DNA of 12,026 bases, from assembly GCA_028599035.1 (NCBI GenBank), contig JAQRMT010000038.1:1-12026 (forward strand). Reading direction: 5' to 3'. Made by a program: the position numbers and the translations under genes. Positions 6,128-11,940 of the stretch are shown piece by piece. Source of the DNA: Gammaproteobacteria bacterium. Its GTDB lineage: Bacteria; Pseudomonadota; Gammaproteobacteria; PS1; Pseudothioglobaceae. Below the pieces are notes generated by a model. It searched no databases and was not told where the DNA came from. It was given only the letters and a program-made list of their open reading frames with translations. Numbering within the stretch: position 1 is the stretch's first letter; the number at the start of each line of letters is the position of its first letter.

Positions 6128-6211
6128 GTACTAAATAAAAAATCGTGGGTACTAATTACAAAAATGCCGATACTAATTACGAAAGTGCGGATACTAAATA
6201 AAATCATAATC
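6128..6211. repeat. Four tandem 21-bp repeats (iteron-like)
   Basis: Four head-to-tail 21-bp units lie at 6128-6148, 6149-6169, 6170-6190 and 6191-6211. Each starts with RTACTAAWTA; units 1-3 end in a TCGTGG, TGCCG or TGCGG-like tail, and unit 4 diverges at its end. The period equals two DNA turns, so the same motif faces the same side of the helix each time, as in iterons or cooperative regulator sites. TATCCGCA at 6108-6115 is an inverted match to TGCGGATA at 6186-6193, the junction of units 3 and 4. The array lies about 75 bp upstream of the promoter of the DUF6172-like gene. Confidence 0.85.
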
Positions 6212-6286
6212 CTAAAAAACCATCCATAAGATGGTTAAGAATATAAAAGGATCGGTGTAAATTAAATAATATTTCAACCCTAATTA
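6212..6286. other. AT-rich spacer between repeat array and promoter
   Basis: No ORF or further repeat is apparent here, apart from the hairpin at 6213-6236 listed separately. It completes the 436-bp gene-poor interval between murE and the DUF6172-like gene. Confidence 0.5.
6213..6236 (-). terminator. Rho-independent terminator on the - strand
   Basis: A 7-bp stem AACCATC (6218-6224) with GATGGTT (6230-6236) and a five-base loop is followed, on the - strand, by six Us (6214-6219, partly shared with the stem). The nearest - strand gene upstream is thiG, so its transcript may run antisense through the DUF6172-like gene and end here. Confidence 0.6.
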
Positions 6287-6314
6287 TTCAAAAAAGTTAT
6301 TGAATGCGTATAAT
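6287..6314 (+). promoter_or_regulatory. Promoter of the DUF6172-like gene
   Basis: TTCAAA (6287-6292) and a perfect TATAAT (6309-6314) are separated by 16 bp. The predicted start is near 6321, leaving a leader of about 25 bases before the ATG at 6345. I see no Shine-Dalgarno in that leader. Confidence 0.6.
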
Positions 6315-6344
6315 CTCTTTTTTAACTAATTCTATCTGCCTATT

Positions 6345-6662
6345 ATGAAAAAAACATTCAGTTTCGTGCATTCTAAAAAGAAAAGACCCAGAATGGTTGA
6401 GGCAATTAAATACGAACTTAAAAAATACATTAAACGCGAGCGTAATAAGAAATTACCTGACAATGTGGATTTTTGGGATTTTGATTGTCGCTACGGCGCA
6501 AGCGAGGCTTCCGCTGACACGATTCATATTTCTGAAATCAACAAAGTAATTTCAGAGGCTGATGTGGAAGGCTTGGACACTTTCTTTTTAGAAGTGTTGG
6601 TCAAAGCGGGTGTTAGAGTTGCGAAGCCTAAAGAAGAACCGGTTGAGGATTTTTTAGATTAG
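6345..6662 (+). CDS. DUF6172-like small conserved protein
   Basis: A 105-aa, highly charged cytoplasmic protein with no signal peptide or membrane segment. From memory it resembles the DUF6172 family. Features that suggest this are the start MKKTFSFVHSKKKRPR, then EAIKYELKKYIKRERNKKLP (19-38), DFWDFDCRYG (42-51) and HISEINKVISEADVEGLDTF (61-80), followed by an acidic tail. The biochemical function of the family is not known to me. The gene stands alone on the + strand behind the 21-bp repeats and a good promoter. Its last nine bases overlap the end of thiG, which converges on it from the other strand. Confidence 0.8.
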   Translation: MKKTFSFVHSKKKRPRMVEAIKYELKKYIKRERNKKLPDNVDFWDFDCRYGASEASADTIHISEINKVISEADVEGLDTFFLEVLVKAGVRVAKPKEEPVEDFLD

Positions 6663-7433
6663 ATTTTCCATCGGTGATGAGGCGCTGGCGTAGGCTTTTT
6701 TCATCATTCTGCCAGCAAGAAAAGATTTTCGCCCTGCTATAACGGCGTGTTTCATGGCGCTTGCCATTAGGATGGGATTGGTGGCATTGGCAATGGCTGA
6801 GTTCATGAGTACGCCATCACAGCCTAATTCCATGGCTTTGGCAGCATCTGAGGCACAACCGATGCCTGCATCAACCAATACAGGAACATTAGCGTGTTGT
6901 TTGATGAGTTTGATATTGGCTGGGTTGGCAATGCCTTGACCTGAGCCGATGAGTGAGGCAAGTGGCATAATAGCGCAACAGCCGATGCGCTCTAATTCTT
7001 TGGCAATAATTGGGTCGTCGCTGGTGTAAACCATCACATCAAAGCCGTCATCAACTAAGGTTTGTGCGGCAGACAGTGTCTCAACAATGTTGGGATATAG
7101 GGTTTTCTCATCACCCAAAACTTCCAGTTTGACTAAATTATGCCCGCCTAACAGTTCGCGGGCTAATTGACAAGTGCGCACTGCATCTTTAGCATTATAA
7201 CAACCTGCTGTATTGGGCAAAATGGTGTATTTTTCTGGTGAAATGACATCTAATAAACTAGGTTCGCCCTCATCCTGTCCGATATTAGTGCGGCGAATAG
7301 CGACGGTGATAATGTCAGCCTCGGCGGCTTCGGTCGCCAGTTTGGTTTCACTAAGGTCTTGGTATTTTCCCGAACCAACTAGTAAGCGAGAGTTGTAAGT
7401 TTTTGCTGCGATTACTAAAGGTGTGTCAGTCAT
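6654..7433 (-). CDS. thiG: Thiazole synthase
   Basis: ThiG forms the thiazole phosphate ring of thiamine from 1-deoxy-D-xylulose 5-phosphate, dehydroglycine and sulfur carried on ThiS. The 259-aa protein is a full-length (beta/alpha)8 barrel. It has LLVGSGKY near the start (17-24), TVAIRR (43-48) and ILPNTAGC (71-78). VKLEVLGD (101-108) holds Lys102, the residue expected to form the Schiff base, and a phosphate-binding GSGQGI and DAGIGCASDA follow. thiS, thiF and thiH are not beside it, so the sulfur carrier must be encoded elsewhere. I see no TPP-riboswitch signature in the 206-bp leader, only simple hairpins. Its 3' end overlaps the opposite-strand DUF6172-like gene by nine bases. Confidence 0.97.
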   Translation of the reverse strand: MTDTPLVIAAKTYNSRLLVGSGKYQDLSETKLATEAAEADIITVAIRRTNIGQDEGEPSLLDVISPEKYTILPNTAGCYNAKDAVRTCQLARELLGGHNLVKLEVLGDEKTLYPNIVETLSAAQTLVDDGFDVMVYTSDDPIIAKELERIGCCAIMPLASLIGSGQGIANPANIKLIKQHANVPVLVDAGIGCASDAAKAMELGCDGVLMNSAIANATNPILMASAMKHAVIAGRKSFLAGRMMKKAYASASSPMENLI

Positions 7434-7475
7434 AATAGGGTTGATTGAGTGTGATGAAATAATCTGAAAATTTTA

Positions 7476-7547
7476 CCTAATTTTCGTATTTTATTAGGCT
7501 TTACGCAAGTATTTTTTTGCCTTGCTGTTTAACGCCAATAAGGCAAA
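7476..7547 (-). promoter_or_regulatory. Hairpin-rich leader upstream of thiG
   Basis: Two stems lie in the thiG leader. The first is 8 bp, TTTGCCTT (7516-7523) with AAGGCAAA (7540-7547); the second is 6 bp, CCTAAT (7476-7481) with ATTAGG (7493-7498). Neither has a proper U-tract on the thiG strand, and the conserved TPP-sensing bases are not present. They may be local structure only. A further small stem lies at 7566-7585. Confidence 0.35.
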
Positions 7548-7608
7548 TTTTAGAAACACGAAGGCACATAGTAAAAAATCTATGTAACTAGGTATTTTTT
7601 AAAATTTA

Positions 7609-7632
7609 ACGCCGTAGAATGAAAAAAGGCGT
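7609..7632 (-). terminator. Weak hairpin downstream of tRNA-Ser
   Basis: ACGCC (7609-7613) pairs with GGCGT (7628-7632) around a 14-base loop, followed on the - strand by TAAATTTT. The position directly after tRNA-Ser suits a terminator, but the stem is short. Confidence 0.35.
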
Positions 7633-7639
7633 AATAATA

Positions 7640-7732
7640 TGGCGGAGAGTGAGGGATTCGAACCCTCGATAGGGGATAAACCCTATACGCCCTTAGCAGG
7701 GGCGCGCCTTCAGCCAACTCGGCCAACTCTCC
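7640..7732 (-). tRNA. tRNA-Ser (GCT)
   Basis: A 93-nt class II tRNA. The acceptor is GGAGAGT/ACTCTCC, there is a long variable arm, the anticodon loop CTGCTAA carries GCT, and the T-loop is GTTCGAATC. The discriminator is G and CCA is encoded (7640-7642). TATAAT at 7745-7750 (- strand), inside the palindrome GCGTATTATACGC, is a likely -10 box just upstream. Confidence 0.95.
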
Positions 7733-7744
7733 ATGAGAGGGCGT

Positions 7745-7750
7745 ATTATA
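7745..7750 (-). promoter_or_regulatory. Candidate -10 box of tRNA-Ser
   Basis: A perfect TATAAT on the - strand is followed by ACGCCC, a GC-rich discriminator typical of tRNA promoters, 12 bases before the mature 5' end. No good -35 hexamer is visible 16-18 bp upstream, where the sequence runs into the end of the secreted-protein gene. Confidence 0.5.
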
Positions 7751-7767
7751 CGCTAAGAAATAGCGAC

Positions 7768-8211
7768 TTAAAAGCCGTAATTGTATCGAACTTTTATTGC
7801 GCCAGGATTTTTACCTTCCAAGCCTTGCATTTTAAGTTTTATCTGTCCCCAGTTGCCTTCGGTGCTCATTTTATCTTGCAATGCTTGTAATTTTATTTTT
7901 GCGCCAAGAATCATTCTTTCAGACTTATTCCATTGATGGTCGTTATGATTTCTGGGTGTGCCTAATTGACGCTCATGGTAAAGCAGTTGTTGGTTAATAT
8001 TGCCTACCTTTACAGAGATTTTGAACGCATCAAGCCCCATTCTAAATTTATTTTCAAGCCTTGATAAGTCGTAATGTATTTCTTCAATTTTCTTGGTTAA
8101 AGGGTTGCTATTTTTGTCGTGTATTTCCATAAGTTGCCCGTGCTGCGCATCGCCTGCTATAGTGTTTAATGACAGCAAATAAAGGCAAAAAGTGCAAGTG
8201 AATAACTTCAA
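7768..8211 (-). CDS. Small secreted protein of unknown function
   Basis: The open frame extends upstream to 8247, but no ATG occurs near the front. I place the start at TTG (8209-8211), overlapping the TGA of the preceding gene, because it yields a clean signal peptide, MKLFTCTFCLYLLSLNTIA. Cleavage would fall near Ala19 or Ala22. An alternative TTG is at 8218-8220. The mature part, about 125 aa, is soluble and helical (KIEEIHYDLSRLENKF and, later, a helix around LGAKIKLQALQDKM). It ends IKVRYNYGF with a terminal Phe, which could hint at a membrane-facing strand. I do not recognise the family. It is last in the trpC run and so is probably co-expressed with it. Confidence 0.65.
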   Translation of the reverse strand: MKLFTCTFCLYLLSLNTIAGDAQHGQLMEIHDKNSNPLTKKIEEIHYDLSRLENKFRMGLDAFKISVKVGNINQQLLYHERQLGTPRNHNDHQWNKSERMILGAKIKLQALQDKMSTEGNWGQIKLKMQGLEGKNPGAIKVRYNYGF

Positions 8212-8429
8212 GAGAACCAATGATAAATCCCCAGCATATTGACACAAACAAAAACGGCATTAAGCAATACTAAAGAGTTGTCATTATTTTTAGCACCTTG
8301 GATAATCCAACTGATGGCTGATGCCATAAAAAAGATATAACCAAATTTAGACCATTCAAAGTTAAGCGCTACCAACAAGCCGCCTGTAATACCCGTTACT
8401 GTGCCAAACCAGCCCCAAGTATTATTCAT
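8208..8429 (-). CDS. Small inner-membrane protein
   Basis: A 73-aa hydrophobic protein with three probable membrane helices (about residues 7-22, 32-46 and 53-71). Gly, Trp and Asn residues are arranged as in short PnuC/SemiSWEET-like half-transporters (GWFGTVTGITGGLLVALN, then SAISWIIQG, then NMLGIYHWF). That resemblance is an impression, and the substrate is unknown. The ATG at 8427-8429 overlaps the stop of the osmC-like gene by eight bases. A TTG three codons upstream is possible but less likely. A protein this small would need to form dimers or larger assemblies to make a channel. Confidence 0.75.
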   Translation of the reverse strand: MNNTWGWFGTVTGITGGLLVALNFEWSKFGYIFFMASAISWIIQGAKNNDNSLVLLNAVFVCVNMLGIYHWFS

Positions 8430-8835
8430 GGACTTCAAAATCGTGCGTTACCTTGGCAGTTTTACCCAGCATGATTGAAGCGGAGCAGTATTTATCAGCA
8501 GACAAGCTAACGGCTTTTGCTACTTTTTTCTCGTTGAGATTTTCCCCTTCTACAACAAAATGAATATGAATATTGGTAAAAACTTTGGGATGTTCATCTG
8601 CTCGCTCTGCAGTGATTTCGGCACGACAATCACGCACGGTTTCACGCATTTTTTTAAGTGTTGAAACCACATCAATAGTTGTGCAACCACCCATGCCGAG
8701 TAGCAGCATCTCCATGGGGCGAACGCCTAAGTTTTTACCACCCAACTCTTCAGGTCCGTCCATAATTACGCCATGACCGCTGGCTGATTCGCCAACCATC
8801 ATCATGCCATCAATCCACTTAACGACTGTCTTCAT
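8422..8835 (-). CDS. OsmC/YhfA-family thiol protein
   Basis: OsmC-fold proteins are thiol-based; some reduce organic hydroperoxides, while the YhfA branch is poorly characterised. The 137-aa sequence has the two expected active-site cysteines: Cys51 in GMGGCTTIDVV (47-57) and Cys117 in DKYCSASIML (114-123). RPMEMLLLGMGGC and the 134-140 aa length fit YhfA better than OsmC or Ohr. An extra Cys70 follows. Its ATG overlaps the trpC stop (ATGA), so translation is coupled. A role in peroxide or reactive sulfur detoxification is possible but not shown by context. Confidence 0.88.
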   Translation of the reverse strand: MKTVVKWIDGMMMVGESASGHGVIMDGPEELGGKNLGVRPMEMLLLGMGGCTTIDVVSTLKKMRETVRDCRAEITAERADEHPKVFTNIHIHFVVEGENLNEKKVAKAVSLSADKYCSASIMLGKTAKVTHDFEVHE

Positions 8836-9629
8836 ACAAAAATCTCCTGTAAAGCATCACCTGGGCTGTCATGGCGCATAAACGCCTCACCAACCAAGAA
8901 ACCGTAAATATTGTGTTTGTGCATAAATGCCACATCTTTTGCACTTAAAATACCACTTTCGGTGATGATTAAGGTGTCATCTCCGACCTCGCTTAACAAT
9001 TCAACCGTTGTTTGCAATGACACCTTAAAGGTGCGTAAATTACGATTATTAATGCCGATCATTGGCAGGCGTAATTTCAGTGTGCGTTGTAATTCTTCTA
9101 AGTTATGCACCTCAACCAAAACATCCATATTAACGGCAATAGCGCGCATTGCAAAGTCTTCCATCTGCTCATCACTCAAACAAGCGGCAATCAGTAAGAT
9201 ACAATCAGCGCCTAAGACTCTGGATTCATAAACTTGATAAGGGTTAACAATGAATTCTTTGCGTAGGACAGGCAGTGATACAGCGGCACGCACATCGGTT
9301 AAATATTGATTATCGCCTTGAAAAAAATCTTTATCAGTTAAAACCGACAAGCAAGCCGCACCTGATTTTTCATAACTTTTGGCAATCTCAACTGGGTTAA
9401 AATTCTCTCGCATTACGCCTTTAGACGGCGATGCCTTTTTAATTTCTGCAATAATAGCATTCTGTTTAAGGTCTGCTTTGTCCTTTAACGCTTGGTAAAA
9501 ATCCCGTGTATTGCGGTCTTTGTAAGCATCTTCAAGCATTTTCTTTGCAGAAATATTGTTTTCACATTCGGCAACCTCTTCTTCTTTGCGCTTGATAATT
9601 CTTTTTAGAATGTCGGGTGTATTTGTCAT
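8832..9629 (-). CDS. trpC: Indole-3-glycerol-phosphate synthase
   Basis: Catalyses ring closure of CdRP to indole-3-glycerol phosphate in tryptophan synthesis. The 265-aa monofunctional enzyme shows the classic barrel motifs. EIKKASPSKG is at 62-71 with catalytic Glu62 and the substrate-binding Lys64. LRKEFI is at 122-127 with Lys124, the general acid. LVEVHN (171-176) carries Glu173, GINNRNL is at 192-198, and ITESGI (222-227) binds phosphate. It is not fused to TrpF, unlike the E. coli enzyme. No trpD or trpG is seen on this side. It leads a run of four overlapping genes and is transcribed divergently from kdsA across 57 bp. Confidence 0.97.
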   Translation of the reverse strand: MTNTPDILKRIIKRKEEEVAECENNISAKKMLEDAYKDRNTRDFYQALKDKADLKQNAIIAEIKKASPSKGVMRENFNPVEIAKSYEKSGAACLSVLTDKDFFQGDNQYLTDVRAAVSLPVLRKEFIVNPYQVYESRVLGADCILLIAACLSDEQMEDFAMRAIAVNMDVLVEVHNLEELQRTLKLRLPMIGINNRNLRTFKVSLQTTVELLSEVGDDTLIITESGILSAKDVAFMHKHNIYGFLVGEAFMRHDSPGDALQEIFV

Positions 9630-9646
9630 ATTTGCTATTTTAAACG

Positions 9647-9675
9647 AATATAATTAACGCTGAGTTTTTTGTATA
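9647..9675 (-). promoter_or_regulatory. Promoter of the trpC run, overlapping the kdsA promoter
   Basis: On the - strand, TATACA (9670-9675) and TATATT (9647-9652) are spaced 17 bp and precede trpC by about 18 bases. On the + strand the same spot holds TATAAT (9649-9654), the best -10 candidate for kdsA, with no strong -35. The two promoters would share bases, so polymerase at one should interfere with the other. Confidence 0.5.
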
Positions 9676-9686
9676 GGTTATAAACA

Positions 9687-10520
9687 ATGAAATTATTAGA
9701 TTTTGAAGTCGGCATTGATCAACCATTTTTCCTCATTGCAGGACCTTGCGTCATTGAGTCCGAAACATTGGCTCTAGAAACTGCCACTTATTTAAAGCAA
9801 ATCACTGAAAGTTTAGGCATTAATTTTATTTACAAATCTTCCTACGATAAAGCCAATCGCACCAGTACTAGTAGTTTTAGAGGCTTAGGCGTTGAAGAAG
9901 GCCTGCGTATTTTGCAAAAAGTTAAAGATGAGGTGGGTGTGCCAGTTTTAACCGATGTGCACGAAGACACGCCACTTGATGAGGTGGCAAGTGTGGTTGA
10001 TATGATGCAAACCCCTGCTTTTTTGGTTCGTCAAACCAATTTTATTCAAAATGTTTGCAAGCAAGGCTTGCCCGTTAATATCAAAAAAGGACAATTTCAA
10101 GCACCGTGGGATATGCAAAATGTGGTTGATAAAGCTTATGAAGTGGGCAATAAAGCGATTACCCTTTGTGACCGTGGCACTTCGTTTGGTTACAATACTT
10201 TGGTTTCTGATATGCGTGGCTTGGCGAGTATGCGTAGCACGAATTGCCCCGTAGTCTTTGATGCTACGCATTCTGTGCAGCAGCCTGGTGGACAGGGCAC
10301 AACCTCAGGTGGACAACGAGAAATGGTGCCCGTTTTGGCAAGGGCGGCAGTCGCTGTTGGTATTAGTGGTATTTTTATGGAAACTCACCCAGACCCTGAA
10401 AATGCTAAGAGCGATGGACCCAATTCAATGCCAATTAACAAGGTAGGCGAACTACTCAAAACTTTGCAAGATCTAGACAGCATAACTAAGAAAAATGGCT
10501 TTTTAGAAAACAGATTGTAA
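9687..10520 (+). CDS. kdsA: 3-deoxy-8-phosphooctulonate synthase, metal-dependent class
   Basis: Condenses phosphoenolpyruvate with D-arabinose 5-phosphate to give Kdo-8-phosphate, the precursor of the Kdo in lipopolysaccharide. The 277-aa barrel has AGPCVIES (18-25), KSSYDKANRTS (50-60), DVHE (90-93), GQFQAPWDM (135-143), CDRGTSFGYN (161-170) and FDATHSVQ (191-198). Cys21, His195, Glu232 and Asp243 match the four metal ligands of the Aquifex aeolicus enzyme (C11, H185, E222, D233), each offset by exactly ten. E. coli KdsA has Asn at the Cys position and needs no metal. AGG lies nine bases before the ATG. It converges on the metal-sensor gene six bases away. Confidence 0.97.
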   Translation: MKLLDFEVGIDQPFFLIAGPCVIESETLALETATYLKQITESLGINFIYKSSYDKANRTSTSSFRGLGVEEGLRILQKVKDEVGVPVLTDVHEDTPLDEVASVVDMMQTPAFLVRQTNFIQNVCKQGLPVNIKKGQFQAPWDMQNVVDKAYEVGNKAITLCDRGTSFGYNTLVSDMRGLASMRSTNCPVVFDATHSVQQPGGQGTTSGGQREMVPVLARAAVAVGISGIFMETHPDPENAKSDGPNSMPINKVGELLKTLQDLDSITKKNGFLENRL

Positions 10521-10525
10521 AAGCC
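10491..10525 (-). terminator. Terminator of the metal-sensor operon, inside the end of kdsA
   Basis: GGCTTTT (10497-10503) pairs with AAAAGCC (10519-10525), a 7-bp stem. On the - strand it is followed by ATTTTT. It lies within the last codons of kdsA, where the convergent genes leave only six bases. On the + strand a U-rich tract appears only about 15 bases later, so it suits the - strand better. Confidence 0.6.
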
Positions 10526-10526
10526 A

Positions 10527-10961
10527 CTAATTCTGATTACATTTTTTTAAGTTACCAAAGAATGTTTTGCGTTGTTGTTGGTTTAACGATGATGCGGCTT
10601 TTTGAGTGAAGTTTTTAATTGAGCTGTGTTTTTGCTGTTTGAGTTGCATCAGTTGTTGATTTTTCTCCTCATACAAATCTGAGTCAAACACAGGCTCTAA
10701 CAATAGATTAAAAATATCCGAATATAATTGTTTGATTTTCTTATGATTGATTGTTTCTTGTTGTTGGAATACTTGTAATTTTTCTTTTAGCTGCTGTTGT
10801 GCGCTAGGCAGGTGCTTCAAACTGTTTGAAAATTTTATATGTAACGGCGCTCTGTGATGACCATGCCATTGTTTTTTAACAATCATACCAATATAGGAGC
10901 CTATTAGTAAAATGTTCAACAACAATGAAGCGGTTAAAATAATTTTAATTTTTTTACTCAT
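10527..10961 (-). CDS. Periplasmic heavy-metal-sensor-like protein (CnrX/Metal_resist type)
   Basis: A 144-aa membrane-anchored protein. A single N-terminal helix (about residues 5-28) is followed by a His-rich patch (WHGHHR, 32-37) and a long, Gln/Lys-rich helical domain with LPSAQQQLKEKL and LNQQQRKTF. This is the helical-hairpin pattern of CnrX, CpxP and related metal or envelope-stress sensors. The start is ATG at 10959-10961, with AAGG eight bases before it; the GTG three codons upstream is part of that ribosome-binding region. In CnrX-type systems the sensor holds a membrane anti-sigma factor, and the two genes upstream fit that plan. The metal, if any, cannot be read from sequence. Confidence 0.7.
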   Translation of the reverse strand: MSKKIKIILTASLLLNILLIGSYIGMIVKKQWHGHHRAPLHIKFSNSLKHLPSAQQQLKEKLQVFQQQETINHKKIKQLYSDIFNLLLEPVFDSDLYEEKNQQLMQLKQQKHSSIKNFTQKAASSLNQQQRKTFFGNLKKCNQN

Positions 10962-11014
10962 AAAAAACACCTTGTTGATAATCGGAAAATAAATAGAAAT
11001 TCTGCTCTACTATG

Positions 11015-11248
11015 TTATTTGTAAAACTCCAGCCAATAATAACCCCCTAGAATCAAAGCAAGCAACAATAACGTTTTTTTAGGCAGTACTAACCAACTTA
11101 GAGTGATGATTTCTGCAGGTTTATACTGGATATTTGGCTGGATTTTACTTTTTTGAATAATACCTTGAACTGCATAAGCGGAAGGCGCTTGAACCTTTAG
11201 CTTATCAAGTTGTGATTGGAGTTGTTTGTCGTTATTAGCCATAGTCAT
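11015..11248 (-). CDS. Putative small membrane anti-sigma factor
   Basis: A 77-aa protein with a soluble N-terminal half and one membrane helix near the C-terminus (about 51-74, WLVLPKKTLLLLALILGGYY). This size and layout match CnrY-like anti-sigma factors, in which a short cytoplasmic segment binds the sigma factor. The start is two bases after the stop of the sigma gene, so the pair was translated together. A second ATG two codons in is possible. There is no zinc-finger (HxxxCxxC) motif. The function is inferred from position and topology, not from sequence similarity. Confidence 0.6.
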   Translation of the reverse strand: MTMANNDKQLQSQLDKLKVQAPSAYAVQGIIQKSKIQPNIQYKPAEIITLSWLVLPKKTLLLLALILGGYYWLEFYK

Positions 11249-11250
11249 TA

Positions 11251-11551
11251 TTATAGATTAAGTTTTTGCTTGAGTTGTGCTTTGCCCCGCATTAATAATG
11301 ATTGCAGGGCTTTGAGTCGAATACTCATAATTTGAGCGGCTTGTTTATTACTCATGTTTTCATAAAAACATAAAACAATCGCCAAGCGCTGGCGCTTAGG
11401 CAGTGAAATAATCGCTTGTTTAAGCCTTAATTGCGCTTGCTCTTGCTCAAAATCTCGCTCTAAGTCGGTTGAACCAGCTACCTGGTCAATAAATTCTATA
11501 GATTGCGTTTTAATTTTTTTCTTATAATCTAAGCATAAATTCGCAACCAAG
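11251..11551 (-). pseudogene. ECF sigma factor, 5' half lost at an IS insertion
   Basis: What remains encodes the end of sigma region 2 (LVANLCLDYKKK) and a good region 4. SLPKRQRLAIVLCFYENMSN is followed by KQAAQIMSIRLKALQSLLMRGKAQLKQKL, the helix-turn-helix that binds the -35 element in ECF sigma factors. The open frame runs on to 11649, but its first 32 residues come from the antisense strand of the IS3-type element that begins near 11552. Region 2, which binds the -10 element and the core polymerase, is therefore absent. The remnant cannot work as a normal sigma factor, though region 4 alone might still bind its anti-sigma factor. It is followed, two bases later, by the putative anti-sigma gene. 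Confidence 0.85.
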
Positions 11552-11621
11552 TGTAATACCCCCAAAAAATCAAACACTTCTAAAGTAGAAAATTCTATAA
11601 TAAAAAACAAGGAGTTTTCAC

Positions 11622-11849
11622 ATGAAGAAATCAAGATATACAGAGTCACAAATCGTCAACATTCTTAAACAAAATAAATCAGGCATCACGGTAGCAGAAC
11701 TATGCCGTGAACATGGCATGAGTCAAGCTACATTCTACAAATGGCGTTCTAAATATGGAGATGCTGATATCAATGTTGTTAAAAGACTAAAAGAGCTAGA
11801 AGCAGAGAATGCTCGCCTTAAAAAGATGCACCCCTCAAGGGGGTATTGA
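11622..11849 (+). CDS. IS3-family transposase OrfA, cut short by an in-frame stop
   Basis: OrfA supplies the DNA-binding part of the transposase. The 75-aa product has a helix-turn-helix (SGITVAELCREHGMSQATFY) and a leucine-zipper-like stretch (LKELEAENARLKKM), both typical of IS3 OrfA. AAGGAG lies about seven bases before the ATG. After KKM the frame reads HPSRGY and stops at 11847-11849. Six bases later the same frame resumes with YAEERL and ends EALEGKF at TAG 11913-11915, a usual OrfA ending. The 27 bases at 11829-11855 look like an insert. Without them OrfA would be 88 aa, the common length. As it stands the zipper is truncated and frameshifting into orfB is blocked. Confidence 0.88.
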   Translation: MKKSRYTESQIVNILKQNKSGITVAELCREHGMSQATFYKWRSKYGDADINVVKRLKELEAENARLKKMHPSRGY

Positions 11850-11902
11850 ACAGAATACGCTGAAGAGCGCTTAATGTCTCAAATTAGATTGGAAGCTCTT
11901 GA

Positions 11903-11940
11903 GGGAAAGTTCTAGCGCCATCTTCTCGCAAGAAGATGGC
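11903..11940 (+). promoter_or_regulatory. Programmed -1 frameshift signal of the IS
   Basis: In the orfA frame the heptamer G GGA AAG (11903-11909) fits the X XXY YYZ slippery pattern. Seven bases later a perfect 10-bp stem, GCCATCTTCT (11917-11926) with AGAAGATGGC (11931-11940), closes a CGCA loop. The orfA TAG lies in the spacer. A -1 slip here continues directly into the orfB frame, giving the OrfAB fusion transposase. Confidence 0.8.

Noticed and set aside
6128..6211. CRISPR array
   Set aside because: The 21-bp units are directly adjacent with no unique spacers, and no cas genes are nearby.
7434..7638. TPP riboswitch upstream of thiG
   Set aside because: I looked for the conserved TPP aptamer bases on the thiG strand and did not find them; only simple stems are present.
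9948..10271. - strand 107-codon ORF opposite kdsA
   Set aside because: kdsA motifs are intact throughout; the antisense frame shows no family features.
11552..11649. N-terminal part of the sigma factor ORF (first 32 residues)
   Set aside because: These codons are the antisense strand of the IS left end and orfA start; they are not native sigma-factor sequence.
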